From Salminus brasiliensis (lineage: Eukaryota; Chordata; Actinopteri; Characiformes; Bryconidae): DNA of 64,000 bases. The stretch lies in NCBI RefSeq assembly GCF_030463535.1, contig NC_132896.1, positions 27,691,209 to 27,755,208 on the forward strand. Direction: 5' to 3'. The notes under the pieces are model-generated. The model was not told the origin of the DNA and searched no databases. It saw only the letters and a list, made by a program, of their open reading frames with translations. Within the stretch, counting starts at the first letter, position 1; each line of letters begins with the position of its first letter. Of the stretch, positions 1 to 13,650 are shown one piece after another. A program made the position numbers and the translations under genes.

Positions 1-179
1 CGTATGTTATTTAATCCTGTTACCTTTTATTTTAGGGTCTTACCATTATGAGCCTATAATCGTGTTATTTTAACAGATCAGAATAAATATCACTCCCGAT
101 TTAAGGTGGTCTTATTTAACTGACAATTTCTTGTCTATAGAGCCTCTAAGGACGTTTGCCTGTTTATTTTAACACAGTT

Positions 180-680
180 TGAGTACGACCGGGTCGATCG
201 TGCAAACTACACCCAAACAGAGCATGGGGCAGGTTTTATTTAGCATACAAGCATTATTCTCGATTGGAGATTGACAGTTATTAGGCTGGTGTCATAAATC
301 AGCCGGCGGGCCGGTGCTGTTGGTGAATAGCTTGGCCGGGGAAGCTCGGGTCACTGTCATTAAGCAGGGCCGAGAGTCTGCGCCTCAACACAGGCGCCCT
401 ACTCGGCTCCCCCAAGGCATTTTGGGTCTGTGTAGGACCTGCTGGCTAAATAATATTGCCGTGTATGGGGAGGGGTGGGGTGTAAATGCTTAATCACACA
501 TGCATTAGCGGGAGACAGCGGCCTATTGTGTAGGACGTGGGTTTACTGGAATTAAGCGATTAATGACCAGCGCATCGACAATGATTGAGCGCTTTTTAAT
601 GTTTTAAAAAAATCCCTCTTGGCCTCCTCAGGGCCCCCTTGCTGGCCTTCAAGTTGACACGCAATTACAGTAGGCCAAAA
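180..680. promoter_or_regulatory. Candidate conserved non-coding element block 1
   Basis: Complex, higher-GC sequence in an AT-rich setting with clustered homeodomain-like cores (gtcattaagcagg, gaattaagcgattaatgacc). No open frame. This is a candidate enhancer by composition only. Confidence 0.3.
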
Positions 681-3600
681 CCCCCATTTATCAGTCCATC
701 AATCCCAATGCTGGCAAGTTTGTCCTAGCAAGTTTTTTTGTTGTTGTTGAAAACATTATTATTATCTACAATGTTGTAATGCATTATTTTAATTGCAGTT
801 AAAATGTCATGTCTTTTTATTTGTGTTGTTTTTCACTTTTTTGAGAAAATTTTAATCTGGTCTGTATTTACAATAGAAATGTGACAAATTGCCTGAGTTT
901 CTACCACCCCAGCTCATTTTCAACCTGTTCCTGTTTCCTAATTGTTCATTTGACTGGCCTAATTCAGTCCCTTTTGACACTTGCTGCTAGCAGGCTTATA
1001 CTACACAAAATCTAATTGTTACTTTTTATTCTTATCAATTATTAACATCAATATTGTGTTGGCTTGGTCTAGTTTGCTTACTTGTATGAGTGTGTGGAGA
1101 CTGACATCTTGGCTTTTTGTGTTCAGCACTGACAACAACCTGCACCCTTTGCTGAACTTGCGGCGAACACAGAACACCCCAGTGAGGACACAAAGACCAG
1201 TATTCTTCTGCTTCCATACATGACTATAAATCACACTCGACCCTTGTGTCATATTTTTGGGTGCATTTCATGTTCTTGCCATGAACAAAATGTTTCTGAT
1301 GAATGAAAAAGGGATATTAAGGGTCACTGAAGCAGCATGCATGAACATTTGAACCCAAGTTCTGGTCTGGAAAACATCTAGAGGTCTTTGTAGATAAAAA
1401 GCACCCATTGAAAACAAGGCCAATAATATATGCCTTATAATTACTTACAATTAATAGTGTAATTGCAATGACAGCAGTCTATTTTAACTATTACTTGCAG
1501 AATTGTGCATGTACACAAAGATCAATGGTTCACCATTTCTAATCATGGTAATGGCGATTAGACTGGAAATGGCTTCTCCATGTAATTTGCCAGTTGGAAG
1601 CAACAGGGTGTCACCTGGCAGTTAACTGCTCCAATTTTCCTGTCATTCCCAGCAGTTCCTGGCAGAGATAACCTCATATTATACTGTTGGCAGCCACGCT
1701 TAGATCTGATGCAATGCTTTGCACATAAGATTGCAATCTAAATAAGCCAAGGCCTGAAACAAAAAGCTGACCCACCATCAGTTGATAAGAAAAGGCCCAC
1801 TCTAAGATGTCCTTCCAGTATCTTATTTGATGAATGGTTTGTTAAAGCAGTCAGTTGGGATCTCATCAAACAAATGCTAGTGGACTCTCTTAATTAACTG
1901 TACAAAGTAAGTATGAAGTTTTTTTTTTGGGAGGGGGTGAAGGGTGGGGGGTGGATTGACAAAATGTCTCTTGACATTGACATTGGACATTTTTAGACTG
2001 CCAAAAAAACCAGACAAATTAGAATGAATAGTGTTATCATGAAGAAACATGCATTGGGATTCGGTTGGGTCAAATCAACCCAAATCTGGTTAATTGTGGT
2101 TTAATGGAAAAGCACAGTGGCGCTTGGAAAATTCATAACGGCCCTGCTGGGACCCAAGATGGATTAGCTTTTTTATATTACTTTACCTTATTGATGGCAT
2201 AGGTATCCTCACTTTTTGTATGTGTTCCCTTATTCTAAAATGAGATTATTGCTGTTGTCACCGACTAATCTAAGTGTGAAAGTACACTGTAAAAAAGTAA
2301 AGATATTGCAATTGACATTGCAACAAGAAAGAAAGAAAGAATCAATGTTGGGGGCTTTGATCAATCTATGATGCACATATTTTTATGGGTTAAACAATTA
2401 TTAATTTAAGAAATATCATCATATCTACAATCAAGCAACTTAATAATGAAACTTGATTTTATACAGTGCAAAAATTGATGATGCCTAAAAATGATAAGTA
2501 AAGTGCTTTTCCAGTGGCAAATAACCAGTAAATATGTTAGCTGAGATATGTCCAAAGATCTCCTTGAGGAAGCCCAGTTACCAGTTACTGCTGGTGGAAC
2601 AGAACAAATCCATCCATCTAACTCAGCTTGATCAAAAGATCTCCTAACTCAGATTTTTAGTTCTGTATTGTTTGTCCTCCTCGATTAGTTTACTATTTAT
2701 TCCCATTTGTAGGTTAGAAATTCCACTCTCCTCACACTTGATGAGCAAGCAGTTAGACCGCTATGCCACATAAAAACACAGTTCTGAGTAAATTTGCATT
2801 TTGTGCAGGTTTGTGTCTGTGGAAACATCATGAGTCACAGCCTAAGTACTATTAAATTTAAAAGTATTCTTGCTTTGTCCGTTTTATCAAGGATGCATCA
2901 AGAGATGACTAATGTGGACTTGGCACAGCCAAATATCCCAGAATGCATTATGCACCATGCTGTAGTTCCAAATGCAGAATTACCACACAGTGTCCTTCTG
3001 TCCTTGGGAGTTCGTACTACCAAGTATACTAGTCCAAACTTGTATTACTTTGTATTGAGAATCCCTTACAGATGTACATGATTTTAGAGTGGTACAACTG
3101 TCTTGATGGCTGCTTGCAAAGACACAGGAAATCATTAATTTAAACATCAACACATCAGCCTTCCATGCTCAGGAGTCTGAGAATCGGAAGGCTTCTACCC
3201 GTGTGATATGGGTCCTATCCTGCAGCACATATAATAGTGGTTTTGAGGCTCAACTCAAATTGAGAATTGAATTATGACATGTTTTTATACAACACTGTGC
3301 AAATGATATCTAAGGAAATTAAGTGTTTGTCTGATCAGAAACTACACTGATATTAAAGACAGATAAACAAATGAATGTGTTATCTTAACCATTTCTGAGG
3401 CTTTCATTGAGGAAGCCCAGTTACACTCTAGAGAAATTAGGTGAGGTGCTGGTGGACCAAAAACAAATTAATACAGCGACTGGATTGCAAAGAGAAGTCA
3501 GGAACCAAACCTGCATTCTAGCTGTATTATTCTAAACATCACATCAGCAACATAATTGCTTTCATAGACTTTTACACAATACTTTTACATAATAAAAAAT

Positions 3601-4850
3601 AGTCCCTTTTTATTTCAGGCATTTTGCTTTTTATTCAAGAAAGAGTAAGCTATTTAGACCAAATTGAAACAGATTTGTCTTGAAAGATATTTCAGGGACC
3701 TGTTCCAGGGTTGAGAGTTAAGATCATGTTAAAGGTCAGAGAGAGCTCTCAGATGATGCTCTGCTCTCTGTATGGTATTGGGTTGCAGAATCAGAGCGAA
3801 GCCGAGAGCAGCAATAAAGCTAATTCAATCAAAAATAGAAAAAATGGCTTGCTGAATATAGGTGGGCTTGGAAGCGATACCCTATCTTATCTGTTTCCAG
3901 ATCGGGCCCTGAAGTGAGAGGGAAGCGGTGGAAAGAGAATCCGGCAGCACGGCTGTTCTCTGGGGCGAGATGGAAACTTTAGAGCAGGCCTAGAGAAGAC
4001 ACCACTTCAGGACCAAACACAGCTCATTTTACTAGGTGAACAAAGAACCCAATCAAAAATCCAAATGTCCATCAATTATAATTGAGTAAATGGCTTACCA
4101 CCTACATTCAGTATACATTATTTTAGTATATTTTGTAGTTTGTATAGTATATAGCAGAGTATGTATTGTAGTATAGTATACATATTATTTTTAGTATTAC
4201 ATCATTCTTCATCAGTACATGAACATTTTCACATAATTGTCAAACCTTTATTATAACCTTTCATATTACTATCAGGATTATATGTGTGTCCCTATTTAAA
4301 AAGTTTACTTGATGTTTTGTTAAAAAATATATACTAACTTGTTTATTATAGAAATATTGTACTGTTGCTTTAAATGACATCACAAAGAGGAAGTGACATC
4401 AATTGAGCAGCCAGGAAAAATTCTCACATTGTTTAACACTGTTTATTTTGCTTTTTCATGGTACACTGGGTCATCAGGCTCAACCCATCCACCCATTCAC
4501 CCAAAATACAGTGAAAACTGCTGTTTATAACATTTTGAACATTATATTTCAAATTGATTGGCATGTGCGCTAGGCCGGGAACTTGACCCCATGATGTTTT
4601 ACAATCAACTTTGCCACCCTGACATGCTCTCCATGTCATATAATATATGCCTGTGGGTGTTTTTTTTTTTTACGATAAACATATTCTTCAAGTTGTGTAT
4701 TTCCAAAAACAGAATATATAGAATGACTCACATATTCGTGAGGTCTTGACCTCCTCAACCAGTTGTCATTTCTCCACTATGTAGTGCTATCTCATATTAA
4801 TGAGTTTCGGTGTCTATGTTTCATTATTTTATTTTCCTTATATTTCCTAT
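681..4850. other. Gene-free, AT-rich intergenic DNA
   Basis: No spliced or unspliced gene was recognised. The region holds a SINE head (2690-2780) and two related sequences sharing gaggaagcccagttac (about 2565 and 3410). Short open frames at 981-1252, 2794-3081, 3711-3917 and 4433-4749 have no protein-like character. Confidence 0.6.
2690..2780 (-). mobile_element. Decayed tRNA-derived SINE head
   Basis: On the minus strand tggcatagcggtctaactgc is a good A box with tRNA-like spacing. The B box is degenerate (gagtggaatttctaac). Confidence 0.45.
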
Positions 4851-5100
4851 TCCCTTTTTCCAGCGCGCGCTCCTGAGCTGCTTTGAAAGTAGGAGGGGTC
4901 TTTCTTTGGCCACGTGCAGGGCAGATTGATGTCATTGTCTCGGCACACTGACCTTTGCTGTAGTACCCACGGCAGACATCACAAACTCTCACATCAATTT
5001 AGCCCAATTGGATGTGGCATGTCTTGGCTAACTCGATTTGTGCAGAAATGCACCTGTCTCTGCCTTCTCTCCCTATAGATTTGCTGAGGAGGAGGGGGGA

Positions 5101-5105
5101 TCTCG

Positions 5106-5153
<48 letters not shown>
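5101..5153 (+). repeat. (CT)n microsatellite
   Basis: Nearly pure CT run with two CG interruptions near its left end, inside a moderately GC-rich block. Confidence 0.95.
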
Positions 5154-5156
<3 letters not shown>

Positions 5157-5516
5157 GATGTAGCCTCTTTGCAGCGGGCCTGGTGGGCCTTCCAAGGTCT
5201 GGGCAGAATGTCTCCGAGCGCCAGAAGGAGAGGCCATTAGCCGCGCGCTAATCAGATTACTGCACGTTAAAGGGGGAAGTGAAGGCAGGCAGGGGAGGGA
5301 GGAAAGGAAGGGAGAAAAGTTTAAGGTGTTATTAAGGTTGTTCGTCTCTCATGCACGCAGTGCCGTGTTGTTTTTTATCATGGTTGTGGGGTTGCGCTTT
5401 TCTGCGTTTAGTTGTGTGTGCGCGCGTGCGTCTATACACAACACACTTGCCTGTGTTAAATTAACATTGCTGGTGTTAAATTAACAGAGTAAAAGAGACA
5501 CTGTGGCATTTTGCCT

Positions 5517-5669
5517 TGTGTGTGTGTGTGTGTGTGTAGTATATACATGTGTGTGCCTGCTTGAATATGTATGTAATTGTATGTAATGTAAACTGCATTC
5601 AATCTGTAAAACCTATGAACAGTTCTGTATATATATATATAGACTCATATATATATTCAATATATATTC

Positions 5670-5716
<47 letters not shown>

Positions 5717-5760
5717 AAAATATATATGTATTGGATATATTGAATATATATATATTGATA
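5517..5760 (+). repeat. (GT)n and (AT)n microsatellite cluster
   Basis: A (GT)n run at 5517-5537 is followed by long AT-alternating stretches at about 5625-5755. Open frames read through it encode only Tyr/Ile or Cys/Val repeats and are not genes. Confidence 0.9.
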
Positions 5761-6065
5761 ATCTAGTGATGGAATTGAACAAATCTTATCATATGTGTGT
5801 TTATGTGTCTGTGTGTGTGTGTGTGTGAAGGAGTGTATGTACTATTGTTGTTGGTGTTATGCAAAAACCTTCTTCATTTAAATCAGGCAGATGTCCTATG
5901 TGTAATGTCAAGATTTCATGATAAACAAACCAATGTAAGTGCTCCAGAATGACTTGAAAAGCTGAGATACAAGGTTGTGAAGTGACAGTGATATTTGATT
6001 TATAATATAAGTAATATATATATATATATATTATTTAATATAAGTATAATATAATATAAGTATTA

Positions 6066-6395
6066 AGATGCACCCCTTGCTGACACAAATGTGCAAATCC
6101 ACACACACAGCTTTTCTAGCTAAACACAAACCTATTGGCTCCATGCCCAATGCTAGGCGTAGACTAGAGGGGTATAAAGCCAGCATTGAGTTGTGGAGCA
6201 GCGGAACTGTGTTTTCCAATGAATGGTGGATGGTGCTCCATCCAGTACTTGATGTGAGAAGTTGGGCATGAAGTATGGTGGTGATCATCCAAAATCCTAA
6301 CCATGCTAACTTTGCTAATTTTGTCACAGACTGCAATCAAATCCACACAGCAATGCTCCAAAATCTAGTTGCAAGCCTTTCTTCAGGGTTCAGAC
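6066..6395 (-). mobile_element. Interspersed DNA-transposon-like repeat, family R1
   Basis: It begins with the words caccccttgctgacacaaat and ends near gcaatcaaatccacacagca. It matches, in reverse, the element at 29280-29620 through the segment around the small-spacing word cagcaaggggtgca. Part of a non-coding teleost repeat; short open frames within it are not genes. Confidence 0.65.
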
Positions 6396-6429
6396 TGAAC
6401 AGTGAATGAGCAGGTTTCCCTATACCATA

Positions 6430-6431
<2 letters not shown>

Positions 6432-6505
<74 letters not shown>

Positions 6506-6640
6506 ATATACATATATATATGGATATACATATATGTGTGTGTGCTTGAATATGCATGCATGCTTGTGTTTGTATGTGTGTATGTGCGTATGTGTGTGTG
6601 TGTGTTTGTGTGTGTGCATGTGTGTATTTGTGTGTGAATG
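6432..6640 (+). repeat. (GT)n-(AT)n-(GT)n compound microsatellite
   Basis: GT run at 6432-6462, AT run at 6466-6504, a tandem of ggatatacatatat, then GT-rich sequence. Six-frame open frames here are repeat artefacts. Confidence 0.95.
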
Positions 6641-6796
6641 ATTTGTTTAGGCTGTGCCGAGCAGCCTTCCTGTCACAGATGAATAATATGAGTGGCTTTA
6701 TGAGCATTAGGTAATGAGCAGCATGCTGGGAACTGAGCGATCAGCACCAGCTCTCTGCACAGGGGTCTTCCATCTGTGCTGACACAGTGATTACAG

Positions 6797-6814
6797 TACA
6801 CACACACACACACA

Positions 6815-6846
<32 letters not shown>
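6797..6846 (+). repeat. (CA)n microsatellite
   Basis: CA run with a single TA interruption near the middle. Confidence 0.95.
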
Positions 6847-6853
<7 letters not shown>

Positions 6854-8709
6854 CAGTTGTAGTACAGATGCGCATACACATACATAAACCCAAACAAATT
6901 AACTTTGCACATATGTCCTATACAAATAACTAAGAAGCAAAACAAACAAAACAAAGACATCAAGAACAACACAGTGGCAGAAACATGCAGATGTGTCAGA
7001 TAGCCTGAGCACATAAGACAACAAGCTGCTCATGGTCCTTGAAATGTGGATTTTCTGGAGACTTTCCAATAGTTTTTATTGTTTTCTTGTTTGTTAGAAA
7101 CCAATATAATTTTAAAAAGATGTGCGTTGTGATGTTTGTGTCAGTTAGTTCTAGCAAAGTGTACACATCAGTATTATTCTTTTATATTTACATACTATCA
7201 ATAAACAAAGTGCAGAGGTAGGATTATGGTGACATCCAGCAAAATATCAGATACAAGCCATTTGGAGTGTAGAATTACTGAAGAAATGCAAATTTGATAT
7301 TTAGTATATATATATAATATAGATTTTGGTGAGTGAATGTGTAATAATGTAGAGTTAACATATATATAGCAATTGTTTTGCTAATAGATAAAGACAGCAA
7401 ATTACATTTTCATAGAAAAAGAAGTAATTTTTTGAGCTTTTTCACATAGTTGTAATTATGAGACCTTGGTTTGCCCATATCTAATAAAGTTGGGTACTGT
7501 ACAATATATTACATTCCACATGTTTGTTTAATTACAAAGCTTTTTTTGCAAATTCTCCCCTTAAAAAATCTATCATTTCCACAGAGGTCTTGGTGATAAG
7601 GTCAAATGTCACTTGTTAGCAGCTTTAGCAACTCCATGTTTACTGATGAAGCTTTCTGGTCAGCTTTCCACTCTGTGAGTTTACTCTCTTTTTTGCAAAT
7701 AGTTTGAAATTATACTTGGTTTGGTAATTTCATGCTTGTTTCCAGGTTTCTTGGTTATGAGTTATGTGTTAAAAATAAACTCTTGTCTTCTAGAACATCT
7801 TGTCATCTTCTTGACTATTGTTAAATGAAAAATTCCTACTGAAAGGATGGATAGCTGAAAAGCTAGAAGGATGGGTGGATGTAAAAAGGGAAGGTTGGAT
7901 AGACAGGCAGTTATGAGTTAATGTTGCACAGGCTTATGAGTAATGTACTGTATATTTTTAGCTTTGAGGGAGCCTGACTCTGAGCACACACTGCCCTGCA
8001 GGATCACTGCATTAAGTCTGGCCTTGTTTAGCTTAACTGACCAGGGGTCAATGTTTTACCCCACTGAGCCCCGAGGCACATGAATCGTAAGGGGCGACCA
8101 CTGACCAACCCGCAGGGCACGTTTGTGTGCTCTTGCCGCCCCCCTCCTTTTCTCTTTTGTGGGGTCACAGCTAGCGACCTGTTATTACCAGCAATCGCTC
8201 ACACACATACACGCACACACACACGCTCACTGATAGAATGACCAATGTGCCCCCAACACATTGCTGAGGTATCACAACTTGCACACACACACACACAGAA
8301 TGACCAGCACCCCTGTCCCCTTTCCCAGTCTGACCCCACATTGCCTCCCCATTATAGGGGACTCAGAAAGCTTTTAGGGCTACACTAACGCTGAAAGATT
8401 GATGGTGTAAAATGCTGGGTGGAAGAAGGGGGGGAAGAGCAGGTGGTTAAGAAGAAAATGTCCCCCTTTTAATGGGAGGCGCGGAGCGTAATTCAATAAT
8501 TATGAAAAGTGAGAGAGGAGCCGGGGAGGGTGGATGGATGGCTGTGGGACTGAGAGAGCTGTGTCTGGAAGGCTAAAGGACGCAAAGCTCAAAGCAGAAC
8601 AGGTGATCATCATCCTCTGAGTTGGTGTTAGGGAGAAGACAATAGCAGTAGCATGAATCCCAAGTATAGCAATATACTGTAGACCTATATTCCCAGTATT
8701 ACTGCACAT

Positions 8710-9190
8710 GTATCTAACACTTTCTGGGAGAAACTTTGATTATCTAATTGATTATCTTATTACAGTGGCACCTGTTAAAATGTACATATTAGGCAACAAG
8801 TGGACATTTATTTCTTGAAGGGGATGTGCTGGTGTAATGATCTGAGCCACTTTGACAATAGCCACATTTTGATGGCTAGACGACTGTGTTAGAGCATCTC
8901 CAAAGTGAGTGGTCTTGGGGAGTGTTCCTGAAATTCCCAAAAGTGGTCCAAGGAAGGACAACTGGTGAAACAGCCACAGTATCTTGTGCATCTAGCGCTC
9001 ATTGATGCAATCTGTAAAGGTCCCACCTCACTACTTGCAGGACCTTCTGCTAACTTCTTCAAGCCTGATACCACAGGACACATTCAGAGGTCTTGTGGTT
9101 GTCAAGCCTCATTGGGTTAGAGCTGTTTTGGCGGCATGAGGAGGACCTACACAATATTAGGCAGGTGGTTTTAATATTCTGATTAGTGCA
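8710..9190 (+). mobile_element. Internally deleted Tc1-like transposon relic (copy A)
   Basis: Plus-strand remnants of a Tc1/mariner transposase are visible as decayed sequence. The 5' part shows the helix-turn-helix region (TATTAGGCAACAAGTGGAC, then ATGGCTAGACGACTG ... CATCTCCAAA). It joins directly to the 3' part (CCCACCTCACTACTTGCAGG to the terminal GGCAGGTGGTTTTAATATTC). The catalytic middle is missing. It is non-functional, with many stops and frameshifts. Ends are approximate; the right end resembles the family's terminal repeat. Confidence 0.75.
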
Positions 9191-9683
9191 TAGCCCCAAT
9201 ATTGCAGCAAATACATACAGAATTATTACAACTATTAATAATAATCAATACTTGTATACTATAGATACCTCATGATTGTTACAGGTAAATATTATAATAA
9301 CTGTGTTCTGTATATCCCAGTGTTTGAAGACGGTATATGGTATATCAACAGTGTAATTGAATTTATAGAATATATTTCCCAGTATATAGAACATAACTAT
9401 TACAAGTATTACAAGTAAAGACTGTTTACTGTAAATTACAGCATATTCTTCATTATTACTATGACTAAATAGCTGTACACTGTATATCTTCAGATGAATG
9501 TGGATACTGTATATTCCACATAATACTACAAGTATTTCTACAAGTATTAAAATATTGTATCTCTAGTATTACTTTTGTTGTATTGTAGCTACAACAAATC
9601 CCTGATGTTACCAAAGTCAGTAATTTTGTCTGGGTAGAAACATGCCCTGAAATTTACTTTCTCAAAGAAAAAAACTCCCCCCC

Positions 9684-9702
9684 TTATTATCATTATTATT
9701 AC

Positions 9703-9748
<46 letters not shown>
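9684..9748 (+). repeat. (ATT)n microsatellite
   Basis: Trinucleotide run with early cat/acc interruptions. Confidence 0.95.
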
Positions 9749-10171
9749 ACAGCAGGGCATAGTGCAGGATAATAAGGTGAATGGGAAATTAAGTGTAAAT
9801 ATTTTTTTTCTTTTTATTCATTAATTAAAACATGACCCCAAAGTCTAGCTTTTGAACACTAGTTCATATATAATATATAATATTATATAAAATAAAAAAT
9901 GTTGTTTGTTGTTTATATTTGCAATATATATATTCCTATATATTCCACTTCTCAAATAACCTCCATATGAGGTTCCATTTCACATCTAAGCTTAGTGTAC
10001 TTCTAGTCTTTGAGATGTTTCAAATGTTTTTTGGGGGCATTTTTTTTCCTTCCTTCTTTAATTGCTTCTGTCTTCTTCCGGGACTACATCTATCCGGGAG
10101 CTGTTATCTGAGCTCCAGACTGTTCCCATGTCTCTCATCCATCCTCTCTCTTTCTTTATCATCCTTTTTCC

Positions 10172-10200
10172 CCTCCTCCTCCTCCTCCTCCTCCTCCTCT
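10172..10200 (+). repeat. (CTC)n microsatellite
   Basis: Short pure trinucleotide run in a pyrimidine-rich region; it produces poly-Leu, poly-Ser or poly-Arg open frames that are not genes. Confidence 0.9.
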
Positions 10201-11039
10201 CCGGGCTCTTCCCTTCATCGGTGTCTTCTTCACTTCCCTGCACAAGACGTATTGATAATTCTCAGCCAAAAATATGATTCCAGTTTATTCTACAGGGCAA
10301 AAATCCAATAGTGCAGCCTCCAATTGGATTGTGTGTGCGTGTGTTTGGGTTGGTTTTTTTTCTTGTGTTTTTTTTGTTCCTGAAGTAGGGAACAATAGAG
10401 ACAGAAAGGACCCCGGCCCCAGACATTCTACATGAGATTATTGTTAAACAGAGACCTGATAGAATTACTGGGAGCAATAGATGATAATTGCATCTCAGCA
10501 TGATGCCTCCTCGCTGTACAACAGTACATATTCATCTGCCTTATGCATTGACTCTGACTGTGGATGTGGCATGGAGGGGATGACGAAGCTGGGTCAGGGA
10601 TGAAGACTGCAAGCCCCTGAGCCATCTTTATTGTGTGCTGTGATTGTGTAGTCAACAAAAACACTGTTATTTGTGGTATTATCTGATCTATACTCTTGAA
10701 AAAATGGTGCTAAAACAATGGAACCATTTCCTGGTAAACATAAGACCTTTCTTTACCGTTTTTGCTTAAGTAGGAAAATGACAAAACTAGGACCAGACCA
10801 GAATTAAAGAAAGAGAATATTTAGAATATCTAGAACCTTGTCCTAGAACCATATATATACATGGCATAAGAGTGCAGACATCTGAAATGACATGATCCTG
10901 TGTTTAACAGGATGTTTTGGATACTTTAAAATTTGAGTCCATATAAAAGCATGTTTGTAATAGTGATATACTATAAAAACAACTTTAAAAAGGTAAACAA
11001 CCTTTAAAATGTTCATATTTAAACATCTCTATTACAAAC

Positions 11040-11125
11040 AATGTTCTTTATGATAGCAACATTTGTTTTTTTTATTGCATCGCTTAAAGAACCATTTGTA
11101 GCATCTTTATTTTTAAAGAATGTAA
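11040..11125. mobile_element. MITE fragment, ggaacca/gttcttt family
   Basis: It contains ttattgcatcgcttaaagaa, ccatttgtagcatc and tttatttttaaagaatgtaa, the right half of the same family as 20171-20333. Confidence 0.5.
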
Positions 11126-11188
11126 TGCATTTATACTATAACAAATGGATTAATGAATGTCATTACAAATAATAATCCTCATATATTT

Positions 11189-11671
11189 ACACCAGTCTGC
11201 CAATAACATTGTAATAACATTGACATCTCATTTCAATGGACCCTGTCAAGCGCTGGGATATACATCTTAGGCAACAAGTGAATAGTCAGTTCATGAAGGT
11301 GATGTGTTGGAAGCAGGAAAAATTGGCAAGTGTTGACAAAATTGATGACTAGACTATGACTAGCATCTCCAAAATGGCAGGTATGCAGTAGTCTGTACCT
11401 ACCAAGTGTTCCAAGAATCGACAACTGGTGAACCAGTGACAGGGTCATGGGCAACCATGGCTCATTGATGAGATCCAAGGAGGCCCCACCTCACAACTTC
11501 CAGTACTTAAGGGATCTTAAAGAATCTGCTGCTAACATTTTGTCCCAAAAATCACTGGACACCTTCAGATGTCTTGTAGAGTCCATGCTTCAATGGGTCC
11601 GAGTTGTTTTAGCAGCACAAGGGGGGCCTACTCAGTATCACACAGGTGGATTTAATGGCTGATCAGCATAT
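11189..11671 (+). mobile_element. Internally deleted Tc1-like transposon relic (copy B)
   Basis: Same family and orientation as the copy at about 8710-9190, with the same 5'-to-3' join after CTCATTGATG. The left end (ACCAGTCTGCCAATAACATT) and the right end (AATGGCTGATCAGCAT) are imperfect inverted terminal repeats. The catalytic region is absent, and no intact ORF survives. Confidence 0.78.
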
Positions 11672-12649
11672 GGCTGCAGGCTACAGCAGGTCACTGAAAC
11701 ACCTTTTCAAACAGATGGTGAGGAATGACCAAACAAAGTGTTTTCTATGGTCTTTGTGACATTTTCAGAAAGTCTTTGAATCTGTTTAACAGATTTTAAA
11801 CAGATAATTTGAAAACGTATGAACATAAAATCTGAAGTGGTGAGTCCCTCAGTGTAAATTACATCTATGCCTCTTGCCCACACAAACCAACAAGAACCAC
11901 AAAGATTAATGTAAGTGAATTTTGTGTAATGACTCAAAGCTGACCAATGATGGTGCTCTTTTATCTTTTGCAGAAAACCTTATGCCATGCACTCTTAGGC
12001 TCTTTAAAGATATTTAAAGCCTTTAAAACCTTTTCTACTCTGGTAGAAAAGGTTGAAAAGAAAAGACTGCAAATGAACGCTTAAGGCTCAGTGTGCTTGT
12101 GTGTGAAATCAGTTATCATAATTCCTGAATTCATTATTACTGCTTTAGTTAAGCTGTGCCACCAAGGGTTCTGTGCAAAACTTCTAATGGCCTCGTACAA
12201 ATACTTTAAAAGTGTGTACGCTCTAATATGGTCCTCAGTTCTTTACTGTAAGAGGCCCTACAGCCTTTCAATTACTCCTGACCAAGTTTAAAATAAATTT
12301 TAAAAAGGGAAAACATTACTCGCTAAGAAAGAAAATGCACACACATACACACACACACATAGACCCAAAAAACAAACAAACTCAGAGCTAATTGGATTTG
12401 GCCCTGGCCAGCAGTGGTGGGTTCTGGTGTGGGGGGAGAGGCTGGAGTAGCAGGACCTGCCGGTGAAAGATCGGTGCTTTTACAAGCAGAGACAAAGAGA
12501 AAGAAAAATCACAAAAGCACCCAACTCTGATGCTGGAAAGAAAAAAAAAACAGTACGGGGGGCCTGGCCAGCAGCTCGGCATGCCGCATGAGAGTGTCTG
12601 CGCGCGTGTATGTGTGTCAGGCTGGTTGTGGGTGTGTGTGTAGTGGGGT

Positions 12650-13060
12650 GGGCCAGAGGGGTTAAGTAGGATAGAAGGCACCCATACTTCAGATTGGCAG
12701 CAAGCTGCCGCAAGTCTAATCTAATCAAGGGGGCCTCACAATTCAATTAGGTCCATCTCTGGGGCCCCACCGCCAGCTTGCCGAAGGTTCGGCTCTCCTC
12801 CCCGACGCCCTGTCGCCCCCCTACACACACACACACACACCCCACACCCCCCCACAACCCACACCCACCCCCCACCTCAGCTCTGCCCAGCACAGCCTGG
12901 CTGCGCCAGATGAATGCAGATGAAATTTGAAATATGAAAATCTCCAGTAATGCATGGAAGTTGTCAGGGGCGGCGAGGGGAAGCTCCGGCTGCAGGAGGC
13001 TAATTCTCCCCGCGGGACGAGGAACAGTCGCCTGGCTGGGGGAGAGCCGAGTTTATAGGG
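12650..13060. promoter_or_regulatory. Candidate conserved non-coding element block 2
   Basis: Complex GC-rich sequence (ggcagcaagctgccgcaag ... gatgaatgcagatgaaat ... ggaggctaattctccc) with short dyads and TAAT cores, interrupted by a (CA)n/(C)n tract at about 12820-12870. No coding frame fits. Confidence 0.3.
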
Positions 13061-13650
13061 CAGAAAAATATACGCAGTTAAGAAAGCACACACACACCAC
13101 TGCATCATCATTTTCAGCAGTTCATTCATCTGCAGACACCTCTCTCAACGGCATAGGCTGCTGGATATGCTGGGCTACACATTACAATTCTCTATATTGC
13201 TAAATACATCACAATGGCCAGGCCACAAACTGGAACAAATGCAGTAGTTTTTTAGTCATGTATAAACATTCATCCATTAATTTTTATTACATAACAATAA
13301 ACAACCCACAGACATACAAACATATACATACACTATGGCAAGTAGGTATATCATAAATAGAGCACCCACCATGCCACACAGGAGGTTCAGACATAACTGA
13401 AAAAAAGATATTGGGAATATATATATAGACAACAATTGTTTTCAGATTAGATTCCATTTTGAAAATGCAGTGATTTTCTTGCATTTTAGAAGACTACTTA
13501 GTTAATTTAGGATAATACTTACCTCAGGAAGAAAGCATATAATTTAAAATAAACCCCATCAATGCTTATTAATCATCCACTCTAAAATTAGCTTGTTTGT
13601 GTTCCTTAGACTCTAAAAAGAAACTAACAAGCAATGAAATACCTTCCAAA

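Noticed and set aside
6337..6707. Overlapping open frames of 65-95 codons on both strands
   Set aside because: They read GT/AT microsatellites and encode only Cys/Val, Tyr/Ile or His/Thr repeats.
8752..9083. Minus-strand frames of 64-79 codons
   Set aside because: Antisense to the Tc1-like relic; chance open frames.
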